64,000 bases of DNA, taken from positions 372,001 to 436,000 of the forward strand of contig CAJJDP010000062.1 of the NCBI GenBank assembly GCA_905182995.1, read 5' to 3'. This document shows positions 35,588 through 49,300 of the stretch, in pieces. Under the pieces are notes generated by a model that was not told where the DNA came from, searched no databases, and saw only the letters and a list, made by a program, of their open reading frames with translations. The position numbers and the translations under genes were made by a program. The first letter of the stretch is position 1. Every line of letters starts with the position of its first letter. Source of the DNA: Paramecium octaurelia. Taxonomy: Eukaryota; Ciliophora; Oligohymenophorea; Peniculida; Parameciidae.

Positions 35588-36838
35588 ATTGACGTAATTT
35601 ATTAAAAAATTATTGTCTAAGTAGAAGAATTAATCAGCTTTTAATTATCAAATTATATAAATAGAACTATCCCACCAGAATCATCATCTTAAAAAGAATT
35701 TACTAGAAGAGGAACTCTTATACAAATAGGTACTTTTAATAAATCATTAGAAATTTGAATTTATTTGTTTATGAAATTTAATATGATTTTCTTTTTAAAA
35801 TTTAATTAAAAAAATTTTGATTTCTAACTTTAAAATAGATTTAATATGAATGTTATTTAGCATATGAGAGAAAGAAATACATAAGTTGAAAATATATAAA
35901 AATATAATCAAAAATTTCAAAATTTTTACCTGAATTTGTAAGTGTGAAGTTCTGATTTGAATATGCATGCTTGGGTGATTTTAGTCTTCGAGATAATTTT
36001 TTTTTGTTTGTTAAAATTATAATGTATTTATTCTGTTAAAGACATCAAATTTATTTTCCTCCTCTTTTTTGTAAACCCCTATTTGATCTAGATACTTATT
36101 TTATTTTTAGAAATTTTTTTAATTTTTTAAGAGTATAATAAACATTTATTTGCCCTTCTATTAATAGAAATTTAGGGCTTATTGATCATATTTAGAATAC
36201 TGCTTGGTGAATATAAGTCAGTTCTACCCTTTAAATTATAAATTAAGATGTTTTGGTAGTGATGAGATTATTATCAGTTCAAATTGAGAAATACATTTTA
36301 TTGATATTCATAAAGAGAATTTCAACAAAATCAGAAGAACAGTTAAAATAGTACCAATTATGTTTTTGTCATAATAGATAATATCACTTTGATTATATTA
36401 ATTATATTACATAGCTTATCTCATAAAATCTCCTATGCACTAAATATCCTTAATCATACAAGCACTATTTTTATAATCTAATTATCAATGAATTTAAATA
36501 ACAATTTATTTGAATTTTCCTGATTGTTTTAAAGAGAGGAATGTACTTTTAAAATTCATTTATAATATTATCTTATAAATAGTCTAAGAGATGGAAATTT
36601 CAAGACTATGATAAGAGATTTGTTGTATAATATCATTTAATTGATTTTCTCTTTATGTTATTTGTATTAATCCTTCTCCATTGTTTGAGAGGTAATTTTG
36701 TCCATTGAAAACCGACTTAATATATATAAATCTTTTTTAGTTCATTTTTGGCATAACTAAATTTAGAAATGAATGAAATTGGCGAAAAGGAAACCAAAAG
36801 GAAAATATCTAGAATCAGATAATATATTTTAGTATAAG
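35588..36838. other. AT-rich gene-poor region
   Basis: No gene supported. A plus-strand frame around 36250-36510 is open for about 90 codons (RISTKSEEQLKQYQLCF) but stops occur at about the density expected by chance. Confidence 0.35.
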
Positions 36839-37010
36839 TCATTTAAAATAATGTAAATTACATGTTTGTTTGCTGTTCAGTTTTTAATGAAGAATTGAAT
36901 CAACCGGACAATAAATTTGACAATCACCCTAAGGTTATGAAGAGGTCCGAGGATATGACTTTTGTGTATTTCCTTGCATTTTGATATAATAAGATGATAT
37001 TGAAGGTTTT

Positions 37011-37413
37011 TCAGATCGAATTCAAATGTGAATAAAAATCATACTCATTGATGAGTGTTCCCTTGATTAAGGTCTTCATCATTAATATTGGCTTGCTTTT
37101 ACTTGAATATTATTTGAATCCAGCCTACTTGGGTGGTCGATGCCTCAAAGTGTAGAGTATGGTTTTTGCAGTGGAGTAATTTAAATTACAAATAATGGCA
37201 GCCTAGAGTAGATTGATAAGAATATATGAATACATCTTTGATCCTAAGCTTTTTATCGAGTACAAGGGAAATTAATTATTACTTTATCTCAGGAGAAATG
37301 TGACAGTATTTTCGCTTGGACTTTTTGATTGAATGTTGAATGCCTTTCAATTGTTGTCGAGTCTTGACTCTAAAAGTATGAGGTGAAGATAAAGAAGCAT
37401 CATCGAAATTCAT
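37011..37413 (-). CDS. Homeodomain-like helix-turn-helix protein
   Basis: About 123 aa with a 31-nt intron, 37203-37233. The core KRKYCHISPEIKQQLISLV, then the sequence spanning the splice IKDAAIICNLNYSTAKTIL, has the pattern of a Tc1/CENP-B/Psq-type HTH: a basic lead, a first helix and a recognition helix after 'Y-S-T'. Likely DNA-binding in the nucleus. The start MNFDDASLSSPHTF is clear. The end is not: after TGA at 37011 a different phase still looks coding down to about 36839 (SEKPSISSYYIKMQ, CQIYCPVDSILHQK), so the true C-terminus may be about 55 residues longer or the gene may be damaged. Confidence 0.6.
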
Positions 37414-37624
37414 TACAATTCTGTAAATTAGATGTGTTAAAAAAAGATATTTTAAATAAATTGCAAATGAATTTATTGGGTTTTCTAATCAAATAGCTGA
37501 GATTAATTATTGTTTTCCAACTTGGTAAATAATATTAAAGACTTTTTTAAATAAATATTTCTTATAGATATAAAAAGACTGAATTGATAATTTGAACTTT
37601 TAATTATTAATAATAATAAATTAA

Positions 37625-39035
37625 TCACAATTTTGGGTTTCTATTTTTTAACATGTCGACTACCTCTACAACTCCCTTGCAAATTGTCTAAATTGACTTC
37701 AAATCTGCATTTTGATGGATAGGCAAATATAATATCTAAAAATATTGCATTTATCTACATTTTTGAAATAAGATAAAGTTTTATTTGGATATTCATATGA
37801 ACTTCCTATAGGACTTTCCACGATATCAAGCTGTGTTACTCCCATATAAGCATCAATCCCTCTCGCATTTAATATTTTGTATGTAGTCTCAGGATTTGGT
37901 ACAACAACTGGATATAGCCTAAATTTATTGATTATTTCAAAACGAGTACCAAAACTTTCTATCTTCAACTGCATGGCCTGGTACAAGCAAGCCTCCTTAC
38001 TTAAGGATGTTTTAACCCACGATTTGTCTTTAAGTTGCTATATTGAATTAATCAACATCAAATGTTTTCATTCTTAACGCTAACATCACTAACATGGGAT
38101 CAGGAACTCTAAATCTATACGTTTGAAGAATATCAGATGAATTCTTTTGAAAGCCCCTTATGCTGTTGACAACAAATTCTTTATAATCCCAGTTTGGGAA
38201 AAAATTGATGAACACCCACCTTGAGCTTCTATTAATTTTTTGGCTATTCAACAATATCATAGGAATTAAATTTTTTAAAGTCCTTTTGAAATAACTAAAA
38301 GGTTAATCGATATTTACTTTTTTTAAGACCATTTTGGATATGATTCTTGCAATGCCTTCATTTTCCTATACAGAGCTTCATTATTTCTTATCACACTTAT
38401 GGACCCTCCAAAGGCTGAGCATGTCTTGATTGAACCAAAACTAAAAGTAGAGAAGTCAACGTTAGGATTTACTATACATCTATACAATTTAATACATTTT
38501 GCATTGGGAGCTACGAAACTCTCAGCCTCATCCTCCATAATAAATAGTCCTTTCGACTTAGCCCAATCAATGATTTCCGTAGCATCAAATTTGGCTCCAA
38601 AAACATACGAAATCATTATTCCTTTGGTCTTTGATTCTATAACAATTCGTACCTTATCCGTGTAAAATTTTTTAAATTAATCCAATGTGCATCCCAAAGT
38701 GTCCGCATTCACTTCCACAGGTACTGGTATTATGCCATTAAGACGAAGTACTTAAATCATGTCAGGAATATTAATTCCAGTAATGATAACCTCTGATCCT
38801 GGTGGCCAATTTAACGCCTTGATACTCAATCGAAATTACTTGCAAAACTAAATCTGTAGATGCTCGAACACATAGAGTGATCAAAATTTTTTAATTTTTC
38901 AATCCTCCCAACCAAATTTCTTCAATCTGCAAAAAAAAGAGCTTTTAGAATAACAATTACTTCCTATATATATTTATTTTAATCCACAGGCTTTAAGTAT
39001 GCCCATAAAGTATTAAATAAATGTCTATATTGCAT
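37625..39035 (-). CDS. DegT/DnrJ/EryC1-type PLP-dependent aminotransferase
   Basis: About 425 aa with five introns: 38927-38960 (34 nt), 38818-38839 (22 nt, AAG), 38295-38317 (23 nt), 37919-37949 (31 nt) and 37736-37758 (23 nt). Motifs in order: STDLVLQALNWPPGSEVII (family 'GTDALxLALxALGxGPGDEVI'), GIIPVPVEVNADTLGC, GLFIMEDEAESF with the PLP-ring Asp/Glu region, FSFGSIKTCSAFGG with the Schiff-base Lys in SIKT, and LYPVVVPNPETTYKILNARG with GIDAYMGVTQL. In bacteria these enzymes transaminate nucleotide-sugar ketones; the 'GSGT' Ser/Thr is STD here. The substrate in this ciliate is unknown. No targeting signal was seen. Confidence 0.8.
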
Positions 39036-39692
39036 ATCAATATATAAGGCTGAATAAGGGACGATCTAATCGCCTTTTATCATGATTATTTTAACAATTA
39101 AATAATATAAAAATTTGATAAAAATGATCATACAAAATCTTTGATTATATATTTTAGTTTTACTAAATAAACTTAAATACCAAACCCTTCACACCGATTT
39201 TCCTTTGCCTTTCCTGGATTTTTAAATTACTTTAGCTATATCAAACATTGCATTAGCATAAACCTAACTTTTAACGAATATTGAGAGAAGATTTGATTTC
39301 AGACTTAATGATTACTCTACTTAAGATTGAGATAAATTTATAACTCATATAGAAAAGTCTTAGTATCTCAATTAAGCATCCGTTAGGTTAGGTATAGTAA
39401 TGGTGTTAATTAACATATTAGAATATTAAATAATAGATACTTACATCACAAAACAAATCCTTTATGATATATTAATTCGGATCATAATTTTTTTGTAATT
39501 CCTAACTCACATTTACAGAATATATTTTATGTTTATTTCTTTAATAAATTTAGTATCATTAGGTTATATTCACCTTTTATTGAGTAAACATTAATAAGAA
39601 TCAAAGAGAGGGGAAGATTATTTTAAAGTGATAAAGAATGTTTAGATAGTAAATAAATGTACGTATTTTGTATTAATATATCAAAAATCTGA
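39036..39692. other. Intergenic region, no gene seen
   Basis: AT-rich, without a credible frame or RNA gene. It should carry the promoter of the aminotransferase gene at its left side. Confidence 0.4.
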
Positions 39693-39906
39693 TCAATTGT
39701 ACTGAATTTAGTTAAATATTTACCTTATGAAAGCCAATCAATTCATAATTTTCTCTAAAGCACCTTCTGCAGACATTCATACCGTATTTTCTGATCAAAC
39801 CTTATCTAGCTGCACATACTCTGCATTCTAAGGAATTAGGAAGTAAATTACCTCTGGAATCTTTTCCATAAGTTCTTGGGTGTGTTCTGAATAAGTGATT
39901 TGGCAT
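39693..39906 (-). CDS. RPS29: 40S ribosomal protein uS14 (S29)
   Basis: 55 aa, the normal size, with introns 39828-39851 (24 nt) and 39702-39723 (22 nt, ending CAG). MPNHLFRTHPRTYGKDSR, then CRVCAARQGLIRKYGMNVCR and RCFRENYELIGFHKYN are the family in order. The four zinc-binding Cys (CxxC...CxxC) are all present. It binds 18S rRNA in the small-subunit head. Confidence 0.96.
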
Positions 39907-40056
39907 GCCTTGTTTTATTTTATTTAAATATTTATTAAAATCATATTAAATTACGAGAATTTGGTAATAACAACTAGAGTTATTAACCGAACTATTTATC
40001 ATCTGATATTAGTATATAATTTAATATAAGAGAAGTTATTAATTATTATTATAAAA

Positions 40057-42392
40057 ATGGATGAATTATTCGATCAATTAGAATTAGAGATTTCTGAATG
40101 CAAGACTTCCATGTCGGAATATGACAGAGATTTAAATAAATGTTTAGGAAAATATGAAATAAGTACTATCTTCTTTCATGCCAATAGAATCCATTTAAGA
40201 AACATATCAAACTGTCATTTATTCGTAGTCAAATTAAAATTGTTAAAATGCTCCCAGCTTTTCTTTTACTAAGACCAATAGATTTAAAGAAACCAAGAAG
40301 GATGATATTATAGGTGAACTTCCTTTAAATGTTTCAATATCGAGCATCAAAGTAAACTTTCACCATTCAAATATAGTAAGCTTAACCAAGCGTGACATTT
40401 ACAAAGAGTCAAAGATTCCAGGAGAGCAAGGTGATTCCAACAACTCCATTAGATCCTAACTATGACTTCGTCAAGAGAAAAGCGAGTTCTGTAGTCATTT
40501 CCGAATCCAAGATTAGAGATGATGATGTTTCAACTCAGGCATCTATGGTAACAGTTGGTCCTGGAAGTTATGATGTGGAAGTAAAGGAGAAGAAATAATA
40601 AAATCGAACGTTTGCTAAGGATGAAAGATTTTTAAAATTGAAAGCGAACAATCAAGAAGCTATAAATCCAAATTACAATTCTATTCGTCCCAATATCCCA
40701 ATTCCAAAGATTAGTAAACCAATAAAGAAAAACAAATACTAAATTTAAAAAGATGAAATCAATCGCATGAATGAACAGCTGAGATTAGAAGAATATAGAA
40801 GAAGACCATTGGAATTAGACAAAGCAATAAGATAAAATATTGCAGGAGTTGTTATTAAACAAGCATATAATGATTTTAATTCACATCCCAAAGGATCAAA
40901 GATGAGAAGATTTTTGATTAGAAAGTTATTAGATGACATTCAAGCTATAACAGTTGGGCCAGGCTAATACGAGATTCACGAAGAAAAACAACCTTGTATG
41001 GTTGTATTCAAAAGTCATTCGACTGAAAGAAGAATCCCTCCTGATAGACCCGTACCAGGGCCTGATTATTATTATTCTAAAGATGATTATATTAAGCCCA
41101 ATCCCATTAAGGTGAAATTTGGGAAGGAAGAGAGAATTAAGAAAATAAAGAAGGAAGACTTGGATATGAGACCAGATTTAGAAGTGAATGTGGATCCCAT
41201 CAAGCCAAAAGCTCCTGATGCTGTCAGATGGGATATTGAACCTACTAAGCCAAGATTGACATTGGAAATTGAGGACAAGGTGGCTCCAGGATATTATGAT
41301 CCTTCTCATGTCCAAGTGGATCCAGCAGTTAAAGGAGTGAAGATAGCTCCTTTGAATGAAAAGAATGATAGAGTAAATGCGATCGATCCTACTAAGGGGA
41401 AAGACTTCAATGATTATGAGGAGCAACTCTATTCCACTTTAGATGGAGTCAAACCACAGATTTAAACTTTTAAATATCATGAAGATACAGATGTGAAACC
41501 AATGCATCCTCCTGATAAAGAATTGTTTCCTGAGTAACACAAGTTTTATGATGTGAATATGGATGCTGTCAGAGAACAATTAGTTTAAGATATTCAATTG
41601 GCTGGCAAGAAAGGCAGAGGTTTAAAAGAATGGCTGCAATATTTCGATGATATGACTATGTTTAAAAAGTACATGTAGAGAAGAAATAAATAGCCAGAAA
41701 TAGGAGAATATGACGTCCAATTCAATCAGATTGATAAGGATCCAAAGACTGTTAATTTCAATAGATATGTAGAAATTGATCATGAACCCATCTAAAAACC
41801 AGATGGACCTCTAGATGGAGATAATTTGATTTTGAATCCTGATAAACCTAAACCACACATCCCTACCTTGGATTTTGAAAAGCAATCTGATCCAAGACCT
41901 GAACCTGAAGTCAAAGAAGTTGAGTTATTATTGAATGTTGATTATGCTCCAATCAAACCTAGGGTTAAAAACATTCCTAATTTTGAAAAACAATTAGAAC
42001 GTCCAGAAGGACCTTAGATTAAGGATTAGGAGGCTATTATTGAACCTAAATTTGATCAGGTTGAAAAAAGAGTGATAGGAAATGTCAACTTCGAAAAACA
42101 ACCTGACAGGGCAGATGATCCCAGATATTAACCTAAGGTTGACAACAATGTTTTACAAATTGAAGTGAAGCCACCTAGAGATGAAAGGACAGCTGTCTAA
42201 ATGAACTCAAAAACAAAACGATTTGGTTAAAAGTAAGGAGAAAATGACTAACAATAACAATAAGAAGTACCTGCTGCTATCAACATATCAAAGATAGAAA
42301 AGGCTGAAAAAGCTATTAGACCTAATATACCTGGAGTGAATCTGTAAAAATAGAGTGGTAGAAAAGACTTTATTATCAAATAAAAAAAATGA
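40057..42392 (+). CDS. Sperm-tail PG-rich (SHIPPO) repeat protein, probably ciliary
   Basis: About 761 aa with introns 40163-40187 and 40352-40376 (25 nt each). Repeated motifs of the STPGR type occur: APSFSFTKTNRF, PSVTFTKSQRF, VGPGSYDVE, VGPGQYEIHEE, VPGPDYYYS and APGYYDPSHV. A long Pro/Asp/Lys-rich tail has recurring units of the form 'NFEKQxDRP.P.V' (LDFEKQSDPRPEPEV, PNFEKQLERPEGP, VNFEKQPDRADDPR). Such proteins bind axonemal microtubules from the lumen or outer surface, so a place in cilia is expected. The first 40 residues are helical. The tail repeat looks lineage-specific. Confidence 0.8.
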
Positions 42393-42455
42393 ATTAATTA
42401 ATTTTAGTATTTCATTTATATAATACAAAAAAAATTAAATATTTCAGTAAACCAA

Positions 42456-43253
42456 TCATTGATTTGTCCACTCGTCTAAAAAATCTGATTCACAACTATC
42501 ATGGATATCTGATTCAGATTTTGTGATGTTATTCTACTTGGATTGCACAAAGTACTTTTAATCAAAACTAATTATCAAGGGAGTCTATTAAATTGGAAGT
42601 TCTTAACTTGATCTATTTGATGAGTACATCTTATCGCTGCAAGTTGAGGCACTCATTTCTGAATGATGAGGCTCTATTTATTTTTAGTAATCCTTTATTG
42701 TAATTGATTAATTGAGTAGATGCTTTATTACATCCTGATGACTAGCTGTCCACTCCTCAATTATAATTAGTGTTATCTTTGTGGACAAGAGTTCTTTCTT
42801 ATAGTTTTATGCCATTTGTATTTATTAATCAAATTGTGTGAGGATATTCTGAAAGGTTTCTTCATCTACTTCTGTTAGGATTTCTTATCTATTACTCAGG
42901 ATGTCATTCTAGATGTTAAAGACAACAGATTAGATTTGAGTGACCTCATCTCTGAGATTTTTGAATGTTTTATCTAATTCCAATTCATGATTATTTAATT
43001 AAGTGATTAAATCTTTTCTTTTTTATTCCAACAAAGTCTGGATGTATTTAAATTGATGATCAATCCTGCATTTTTGTTAGGCATAGTGTTTTTTGATAGT
43101 TTACAATTTTGAATTCAAACTTTTGATACTATTTTAATCTTCATTCGCAATATGATTACAAACCTATAAAAATTCTTCAAGGATTTCATCTTTGTTTAAT
43201 TGGGAACATAAGCTATCTTGTAAACTTTGATGAATTTGCCATGATTTAGACAT
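42456..43253 (-). CDS. Coiled-coil protein, 265 aa
   Basis: Intronless. MSKSWQIHQSLQDSLCSQL starts a helical protein with coiled coil over residues 35-170 (RKDLITQLNNHELELDKTF). The C-terminal third is acidic and Ser-rich (SESDIHDSCESDFLDEW). No domain is recognised; the layout is common among tripartite-motif-like coiled coils that have lost zinc fingers, but none are seen here. Convergent with the SHIPPO gene. Confidence 0.68.
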
Positions 43254-43330
43254 GTGAATTATTTGATATATATATTAATATTTATTAATTATATTAACTG
43301 TTTATTATAATACTTGATTGATTTTTAATT

Positions 43331-46300
43331 TCACTCTTCATCTGAATCAGTTTAGTTAATAGAATTGTTGTTACCCTCCTCAGTATCATTGTCATGATCG
43401 GACTAATGTTCTATAGCCATCTCCTGATTATTTTATCCTAGCAATGTCACATATACATAGAGAATACCTGGGATTTTATTGTTGGATGACAACGTATTAA
43501 ATGGCGCGAGTCTTTCACAATCTAATTCTATATCGATGTTTTGAGGAGCCATCTTTCCACTGAAAGTAAGATGAACATAATCACCCATCACTTTACCCAC
43601 AGTGGCAGTAATCCATGAATTTTAATCACTAAGGATATACATAATTGAATTTACTAGTAATCTATTTTATCGTCGACTTTAACAATTTTGTCTGTTAAAT
43701 CATCGTCACTATCAAAATCTTCATTCTATTTAAATGGTTCCTTGGCCAGATTCAAGTATTACAACTTCTTCCAATTCAAGAACTTGGCATAGGCTTAAAA
43801 TGTAATAGGCAAGTAAATGTTGTGCAATCTGTGATTACACTTTTGTGAATTAGAATTATTTGATATTAGTTTCTCATTTGGATTTGATTGGGTATTGTTT
43901 GTTTCGATGATCCATTACCACAATCTTTGGTTCTTAACCATCCATTGATAGACTGCTTGATTCCTAAATACCATCTAAAAGTATGTGAATTATATGTACC
44001 CTCAGAATATATTGTTAGCACACATCAGTCTCAAAGAAGTACTGCGATTGCTTTTACATTACTTCCAATAGTTTACTCATTCCCAAGTGAATCTAAAAAG
44101 AGATAATTATTATATGCTTACTCTCATTTATTGCAGTGAATCCTTGACTGTGAATATCCTTTTCAAAACAACCAAATATTTTCTATACTCCTTGTACTCT
44201 TTATCGTTTATTTGCTTAATAATTGCTTAAATGATCTGTTCAGTCTATTTTTAATTATCTTAGGATAGAATCGAAAGAATGTCAGATATCATCCTAATGG
44301 CCAATTTGCAATCTCCTTCTTCCAAAATCGCCATCAAAATGGGATTGTCAAATTGTAAGAGGTTTTATTCCTCCATACTAAAAGCATTCTTTCCTTGGGT
44401 TTTGAGCAAGAAAGCTATGAGTCTCCACATGTAGACTCTGCTTGAAGATGGACCAGAATTCATAGACTTTTCGAATTTCTTTTCAAGAAGTTCATCGTAA
44501 TAATTAGATGCTATATCTACATTTTAAATGTTCTGTTATCCCAAGAAACTATTTGGATCCTCATCAAATTGTATACCCTTAAGATCATCCTACTTTCTCA
44601 CACTCTCCTTATAAGGAATGAACAATTTACTATAGTTTATTTACATTGTATCCATAAACAGATCCAAGAGTTTCCCCACTATCTTTTTGGAAATCAAATA
44701 TTGTGAATTCTATTCATTCAATCTGGCGAATCTATAAAATAGATCATAGTATTCAATTGAATTTTTGAGACTCCTCTTTAGATCTGGCAACACTCGAATC
44801 CAAGAATTTATTAAAGAGGCAACCATAGACTTAGGCTTATCATCCACATACTCATCCAAAACCTTATATCCTTCTTTCCTTTGCACAGTTTCAATTGCAG
44901 TCACAATCAGAGAAATCACAAACTTCCTCACCATTTTCTTAGAGCAATCAAATTGGAATTCTCTGATATAATGATATTGATTAAAGCATTTCAATAGCCA
45001 TTCACATGTACTTGGAGCTCTCCTTAGAAGTTCCTAAATATCTAAAATGTTATTTTAAATAAATGTCTTATCATTCTCTCTCACTGCACAGGTCAAGTAA
45101 AAGAACACTAAGGTTTTAACAATCTGCTCTGAAACTTAATTGGATTGCAATTCAAATTTTATCAAGTTCTGAATGAAGATGAAGTATTCAGGACTGAATA
45201 TGAATCTCTGAATCTAAAATTTCCTATTTTCAACCTTGATCTCATCTAAGAATTGAGAAGTTTTCTAATCGAATTCAATATCCATCAATTCTTCTTTACC
45301 ATTTATAGGTTTGATTCGCTCATAAAACAACATATAAGCACTCTTCTACTTATCCTTAAACTAGTTGGGATATTTAGTTTTGAGCAATCTATCAACACCT
45401 CCAAAACCATCATTTTTGACATCCTTGACATCTGCAGATGATACGAATATATCATTAAATTCATACCATTTATTGAAATCACATCTATCTTAAATGAATG
45501 AATAATAGTGCCCAGAGTCAGCTGAACCAATATGAATTACAACTCCTGTCAATCTATATTGATAGTACTCTGATGGATTATCCTATCCATTTTATGGATT
45601 CGCTCTGTTCTCCTATTGTCTTAATCCCTATTGAGAATAAGGTAAAAGATCTAATTCAAATGGGAATTCTATTCTTTCGTTTATCTTGGCCTTTGCCATT
45701 AAATCAAAGTCGAAATTAAATCTCTTCAAAACTAAGATGAGATGGTCAGGTAATTTCTTAATACAAGTTCTCTTTAAGGCACTCACCTTCTTGTTACATT
45801 GTTCACAACTATAAGCATTTTCACCTTCAAGCAAATCACCTTGAACCAAGGTTTATAAGCACTCTTCCAAATTCTTTTTATTGGCCACTGGCAAAGAAAT
45901 AGCAAAGAATGGTTCTTCCCTTTCTGAATAATGAGGACAAGTCTTGCCTATAATTTCATTAGATATCACTCCACCAAAGTTTCTTTTAACTAAATCTTCT
46001 TCAGAAGTTGACTTGATGTTTAACTCTATTCTATCCATCAAAAGATTACAAAATTCATCAACATCCATCTATTCAAAAATATTTGTTGGATTCCCATCAA
46101 AATCTTTAAAAGCATGACAGAATTTCTTTGGATTGTGATATTGTTTTTAGGAATGCTTCAGAGCCAAAAACAAACACTTCAATTAATGCAATAAATTCTC
46201 TTCTTATGCACATGTACTTTTATCCTCAATTTACAATAATTTTTCTCTAAATGCTGGAACCATGTACAACTATTAAAGCAAGGAATTCATATAGCAAATG

Positions 46301-49300
46301 CATCCTAAATTATATAGACCAACATAACCAGTTGAGGATTTCTCATGGAATCTACTTTGAATATTCCAATCATTGAAATTCTTTGTTCTCCAAGTATGAG
46401 TATAATGCAAAGGAGATACTTCATTGAGGAACTTCTGCATATTTTGAGGAGACTTTAACAAAGTAAAGAAACAATTGAACCCAGCTGTTCTGGATTATTG
46501 TGATTTACATTTACATCTGGTTTCTCCTTCATTTTCAAACAGATAACTTAATATTTACTCGAATAATCCTTAGTGAGTTGATAACTATTGGATTCTATCT
46601 ATTAAAACATTTAACAATTTCAATAAACCAATCAAAATTTGATCTTGATCCTTCACTGTGTTTTCATTAAAGGGTAACTCTTCCAATTTCTATCTAATGT
46701 AGACCAAGAGTTCCTCAAAATTTAATTTCTATATAGCCAAGTTTTGTTCTTGCTGTATTAAATTACAACAGAATTCAAAGAAATGATCGCATTTTTGTTT
46801 GTTATTTGATATCACATCCTTTAAAACGTCTTCTAGAACAATTTTAATTAGCAATTTGCTCTCAGGAGTGTTGTTTAGGTTTAATAATTATAAACCATAT
46901 TCCTTCTTTAGTTCATGATTTTCATGTTCAACAAAGAACGCATAAAGTTATTGATTTAATTCAGAATTTTTGATGTATTATTTGCATCCATCTTAATCCA
47001 AGTACTAAAAGCATTTTCTAAGAAGACGGAACTCTACCTCATTCATTTCCTTTTGTTATGAAGATTTCTTTTATCCAGCTTCTATCTTCTTTTTGGTTTT
47101 AACATAGAGACTAAATTGTTATATGCTTTCGACAATCTTTGACTTAATCTATTCTATAAATTAAGCCTCTTTAATTCTGATTCTATGGTGACTTAAAATT
47201 TCTAAATAAGCCAGAAAGCATTTGATTTCAAGAGGACGCTATTAAAACTAGAACGATTGCCCCAAAAATCTTTCAGTAATCATATCAACACCATCACTAT
47301 TATTAAATTATTCACACCATTATTCATTTTCTAATAATGTTTAGATGATTTATAATACATAAAACATATCAAAAAATTGATGGTCTAAGTATTATTTCCA
47401 ATCCTTACAATTCTCTACTTACCTCTTTTTCATAATGTTGATAGGCAACCTGTTAATCAAATCCCAAACTTAACTTAAGAATTCGATACTCTCCTATTTA
47501 TCGAGCAATTTAAACAAAATCTCGAAAGTACGTTACTCTTAAGAAAGGTAATTTTTAGGATGGTTCTTGTTGTTGATCCTCACTTTCACAGTAGCCAACT
47601 AATAGAAGGCTTAACTAACAAAGGTTTCAACCACATCAAATTATTACTCAATAGGCTTATTCTCTATAGTGATATCTAATTGTAAATATGCAACCTCTAA
47701 GTCTTCAGCCAGCTTTTATTTCCATTGATTGATTGTAGTATTATCGCCTTCATTGAATTCCATGCACTTAATCATATTATTTTGTTACTAAATTTGCACT
47801 TTGAATTGAGTATAATTAATTGGTTTAGCAGACTTCTTAGAGGGAGGTCCACTCTAAAAGTAATTGAATAATTGCAATAAAAGATTAATTGATCTGGTGG
47901 TCAAACTGGGACATTGCTATTGAATCAAATCTAAGCATTTGTCCATCATTTCCTAATAGATTGCCTCGCTTGATTAATCAAGGTTTGAATTCAACTAGGT
48001 ATACAGATTGATAATGAAATAGGAGATTTGTTCTAATAACAACTAATCCTTCACTTAAGCAAAGATATTCCAAATTGCCTGTTTCCCATCAAAATTATGA
48101 TCATTAACCAAAAACCTATACAGATTGTTAAAATATTTCAATGTTTGACGAGATTGATTATATTGCTTAAAGAACACCTGGAACAACTCAAAATCCTCAA
48201 TGGTGTAACTAAATATCTATATGAGAGATTTACTTTTCGTAATCGTTTCTGTCTGGATTGCATAAGACCTATTTGAAGAATTTGGATTCGCCTTCTTTAT
48301 CGAAGTATATTGGACATATTCTAAACTAATTTGTATCCATTTAGTAATTGGTAATTAGGATCTTATTCAATTCCTTCTTTTAGATGCCTCCTTTAGTTTT
48401 GGCAGATAAGGTATCCCAAAGTCTTACACTCTACTCATAAGTAATCCTAAGATGATTTTATTAAAGTAGATAGTTTAGCATTTGTAATCTAAAAAAGACA
48501 TTCTAGCTCAACTTTTATACTCCATTAATGATGATGTCTTGGGGAATATCATTTTTAAAGTATTATCTCACCTTTTCCATATAGACTTCTATATCTTACA
48601 CAAAGAGTTCAATAATATTGTACTTATCGTCTGTGGATTGAATGAGTTCTCTTTTGCCATTGAAATCATCCTTGAATTGTTTATCAAGGAAGTAATGAAC
48701 AAAACTAATGGCCTAATAGACTGATTTATGGCTACCAATCAATTCAAAACACTTGCCAAAATAACATGAAATGAATTGTTTAGTCTAGGGAATCTAGGAG
48801 ATGATGTTTCTGGCTGCTTAGAAACATTACTCTTGAATAACACTATTTGTTAATTGATCCTCTCTATCTTGTACTAACTCCCAGAGTTGATTAAAAGTCA
48901 TAAATCTCTTCTCTGGGCTCAGTGACAATTATTGTTCATGAAACCTCTAAGATAATGCAGATTCAGTGAATGTTTTGATCATGCTTACAATATTTTCATT
49001 GTATTTAGAGTAGGGAATAGTAGATATATGATTGTATAGCTTTTCGATCCCTTGAAAACTCAAATATGGCGAAACAGTCTTGAAGAATTCGTACAATGCT
49101 AATTGTGTAGTTTCATGTTTATCATAATTGTTAATCCATATTTTATCAATATAATCTACTTCAAATGCTTAATTTCGACATAAAAATACTGCCACATCAC
49201 TTGATCTTTTAATCAATTCTGGATGCACTGAGTCCCCTAACAATGTTTGATCCAGAATTTTATTTTATTAAATCCATTTAATTAAATCATCCTTACTGAT

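Noticed and set aside
36769-37400. A plus-strand membrane protein with in-frame TGAs read as Trp
   Set aside because: The whole region's TGA density in that frame is about what chance predicts, and the minus strand gives a clean HTH protein with a 31-nt intron.
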